From contig WIXG01000028.1 of the NCBI GenBank assembly GCA_009869945.1, positions 310,001 through 374,000 on the forward strand: a stretch of DNA of 64,000 nt, in the 5' to 3' direction. Under the pieces are notes generated by a model. The model did no database searches. It saw only the letters and a list, made by a program, of their open reading frames with translations, and was not told where the DNA came from. Source of the stretch: Mesaphorura yosii. Taxonomy: Eukaryota > Arthropoda > Collembola > Poduromorpha > Tullbergiidae. This document shows, in pieces, positions 61,457 to 64,000 of the stretch; position 1 is the stretch's first letter, and each line of letters starts with the position of its first letter. The position numbers and the translations under genes are program-made.

Positions 61457-62833
61457 CTACTTTTTTACAGTTCCGTTGGCTGATTTCTTAGTTGCTTTTC
61501 CCTTTCCATAACTTGCTGTAGATGCCTTCCCAAAAGAGGCGATGCCTGAATCAGTAGAACGAGCTCCACCAACGGAGCCTGGAGTTTCTTTACGCTTCAC
61601 AGATTTGCCAACTCTCTTTCGTTCGGGTGTGGTTCTCTTTTGGAGTGCTGTCGCCAATATGGTGTCGCTTGCGTTTCCATTTATCAATTCATTCATGCTA
61701 GAAGGATTTCCAACCTGAATGTAAACCAAAATGTCATCATGGTATTACAAAATTGCAGGGCTGTGGCTGTAGTTTAGTCGCTTACCATTTTCAAATAGTC
61801 ACACAAATCTGTCTGCAGAAATTCATCCGAGAAAGCCATCTTCTGTGTTTCTACTAATCGCCGCATCTTTGCTGCTTTAAGCATTACTGAGTGCTTCACA
61901 TTCAGTAACTCCAACTCGACTGTTTAGTAAAAAATAAATAATGCCAAGTGCCAATGTTGATTTCTATTGAGGTCATCAATGCACGTATGTCTAAAAAATC
62001 ACCTTACCTTCAAGGCGCAATTTAGCACGTGCGCTAGACGGCTTTGACAATGTTTCACCGACTTTTTTGGATTCGCTATTTGTACCTGGACTTGAAGATT
62101 TTGTTTCGCTGTTGCCAGTGCCTTTGTAGTCATCGTGCGGTGAAACATTCAAAGACGAAGAACTTCCATAGCGTTGGCCCTGAAAGACTGGAATCTTCGA
62201 CGGTCGCTTGTTTGGAGTGTCGCGAACATCCTGAAGAGATCTGGTCATTCCTGGAGTTCGACTTCCAAGGCCAGGGCTGGCGGACATTTTGTTCTGTTGG
62301 TTTCTTGCATCAAGCGGGCTTCGAGGCGTCAATGAGAGAGCATTTTGTTTCAGCTGCGTCACAGATTTTGATTTCCCAATAGGAGTAGAGCTTTTGTTAA
62401 GCTTGGATGGCTGGCTGTCACTTGGCAGAGAAGTTAGCGAACTTGTCGATGAACTGCTTGTAAGCGGGCGATGTAGAGTACCTTGATAATAAAATACAGG
62501 CTCATTTCAAGTTCTATTCATCTTATGAGGCAAGGTTTATTTATATGCTGTATGTTGATTAAGTTTTGGTTTACCTGTGGAACCAAATGCTTGATGATTC
62601 CTGGCTGGACTAGCATAAGACTGAAAGGACCCCACTCCACGCCAACTAGTGCTAATGCTGGCTCCAGAAGGTCCTTGCTTCACCGATTTTCCCTTTTCCT
62701 TATCCTTTTGCCCAGTTTCTTGTTTAGTTTGCGCTTGCAACCGCTTGCTTGAGTTGGATCCAATCTTATCTCCCGATGTCGAAATCGGAAATTTGGAACC
62801 TTTCAGTGCTCTACCTTTTGGGTTGGAAGCCAT
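61457..62833 (-). CDS. Unrecognised Ser/Pro/Lys-rich basic protein
   Basis: Four exons on the minus strand: 62575-62833, 62008-62481, 61786-61919 and 61457-61714, 374 residues with good splice sites throughout. Residues 1-about 240 are a disordered basic region rich in Ser, Pro, Thr and Lys with several S/T-P sites (SLTPRSPLDARN, GLGSRTPGMTRS, VRDTPNKRPSKIP). A short predicted helical segment follows (ELELLNVKHSVMLKAAKMRR to CDYLKM, about residues 245-289). The tail is again basic (KRTTPERKRVGKSVKRKE), ending in a Gly/Ser/Lys stretch. Composition resembles cell-cycle-regulated microtubule or spindle proteins, but no family is recognised. It lies head-to-head with the CEP295-like gene, 576 bp between start codons. 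A shared promoter is inferred, not shown. Confidence 0.75.
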
Positions 62834-63409
62834 TTTAGCGAGAAGAAAGTCAGTTACTGATGAAATTAACTGCGCAACTTAGTCAAATTTAAGACAGACA
62901 CTTGCAAAATTTACGTCCGAAGAAGAAGAGGATCTTATCACTTCCGTCAAGAATGAATATGTGAAATAGAGACGTAAGAAGATGTTTAAATCTTGGTCCT
63001 CGTTGTCGGTAATTACACACAGGTGTAATTTACAAAAGAAATACCAAAAATACGCAAACCGTGAAAAACTTTGTGAAGGTTTCCTATATTGCTCTCAAGT
63101 TTTCGTGGCAGGAGCAAAGGCTGAGAGGGTTCCAACCTGTAGCAGCATTGAAACATTGAATTTACCTGAGCCTATTGCTGCGACTTTTGCCCTGTTCAGC
63201 TTGGAGTTGTCAGTTACGACTTCATACTCAAAAGCGCGCGACTACAACTTTGACTTTTCGCTTCTCCCCTCACTCAGTTGTTTACTGCTCCCAGTCGAAA
63301 ATGTGAGTTTACTGATTTATTTGGGCCTTCAGCTGATTACAGAACTGGATAGATTTGAGTCTCATTTCATGTGATCTCGAGTTTGTGTTTCACACTCAGC
63401 TAAGGCAAG
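62834..63409. promoter_or_regulatory. Shared divergent promoter region
   Basis: This 576-bp gap separates two divergent start codons and must contain both promoters. No TATA box is seen. A plus-strand ORF of 130 codons at 62982-63374 with a real ATG ends 35 bp before the CEP295-like start; it may be a chance ORF or an upstream ORF. Confidence 0.45.
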
Positions 63410-64000
63410 ATGGATTTATTAATAAAGGCAGAATCAGAGAAACACGCCAAGAAGGAATATGAAAAACGCCGTAAACTGAGACTCCTTCAGGTAAGCAATT
63501 TAGATGTCCAATGCCCAATGATTCGCTAACGTCACAATGAAAATAAGGTCTTAACAGAATACCTACCTATAAGCTGATGCCATTTGGGGTTTTGGCCATA
63601 TATTATAAGAGTTTCTATTTTATTCTCCTAGGTTCGAAAACAAACAACTGACTGGATGGTAAATACACGGAGGCAGTACGCGACCAAGAAATCTGATCAG
63701 TTGCAGAATATTGTCGATGAAACTGCAAGTAAGAGAGAAAAGGAGTTCAAAGAGGCTATTAAGGAAATGACAAACGAGCATGTGAATGGGATGCAGCAAA
63801 TTGGTTCAGCACACCGCGCCGCAGAATTAATAAATCACATGAACCTACCTCAGAAGGAGCACGTTGAGAAAATTAAGCGACACAAGACTGCTTTCAAAAG
63901 ACATGTCGGTGCCTTAAAGTCGAAACGAGATATTGATGCGAAAGAGATTGAAGTAAAACAACAGGCTCGTAAGCTCAAGGAGGAAGTTCGCCAGAAAGAA
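63410..64000 (+). CDS. CEP295: CEP295-like centriolar protein, N-terminus only
   Basis: Exon 1 is 63410-63490, and exon 2 from 63632 is still open at the window end, giving 150 residues. The hallmark EYEKRRKLRLLQVRKQ near residues 16-31 matches the conserved N-terminal segment of CEP295 (fly Ana1), which is followed in both by a long charged helical region. Here it is Lys/Glu/Arg-rich and almost free of Pro, suggesting a continuous coiled coil. CEP295 is needed for centriole-to-centrosome conversion and microtubule-wall assembly. The intron falls directly after LLQ, before VRKQ. The start is the first ATG in frame. The identity rests on one conserved motif plus composition, as the C-terminal ALMS motif lies outside the window. 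Confidence 0.75.

Noticed and set aside
1-64000. tRNA, rRNA, CRISPR, bacterial operon or viral insertion
   Set aside because: No B-box/anticodon arrangement, direct-repeat array, prokaryotic gene order or viral polymerase-like frame was found on reading both strands. A tRNAscan or repeat-library search could still reveal weak cases.

Overview
This is a nuclear genome window from an animal, most likely a pancrustacean arthropod. The evidence is short GT-AG introns of about 55-90 bp in the compact genes, AATAAA signals, a TATA plus TCAGTT initiator pair, and metazoan families (TMEM43, LHFPL, Ly6, CEP295). Short introns and arthropod-style secreted LRR proteins would fit a branchiopod or a springtail, but the species cannot be told from sequence alone. 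All gene models were spliced by eye and checked for intron phase. Where a full coding length is given, the exon sum is divisible by three.

Layout. Positions 1-24.4 kb are gene-dense: a secreted LRR protein (minus, leaves the window on the left), a decayed or partial SLC25A20 carnitine/acylcarnitine carrier (plus), ARPC4 (minus), UPF2 (plus), TMEM43 (minus), G6PD (plus, with a clear TATA/initiator promoter and a possible alternative upstream coding exon), MED19 (plus) and a Ly6/three-finger GPI-type protein (minus). From 24.4 to 61 kb the window is gene-poor: an LHFPL tetraspan gene (minus) with kilobase introns, a second secreted LRR protein in eight exons (minus), and phosphoserine phosphatase (minus) with kilobase introns, separated by 6-9 kb stretches without recognisable genes. 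At the right end an unrecognised Ser/Pro/Lys-rich protein (minus) lies head-to-head with the 5' end of a CEP295-like centriolar gene (plus), which runs off the window.

The genes do not form a pathway. They are mostly housekeeping functions (actin nucleation, nonsense-mediated decay, pentose phosphate pathway, serine synthesis, transcription mediator) mixed with surface or secreted proteins. Two convergent pairs (SLC25A20/ARPC4 and UPF2/TMEM43) have overlapping 3' ends. I found no CRISPR array, rRNA, tRNA, intact transposon or novel multi-gene system. The most notable items are the broken carrier gene, the phase-compatible extra G6PD exon, the enlarged LHFPL loop, the leader-like open frame ahead of the PSPH start codon, the unrecognised protein paired with CEP295, an orphan 194-codon ORF and an 18-bp perfect inverted repeat.
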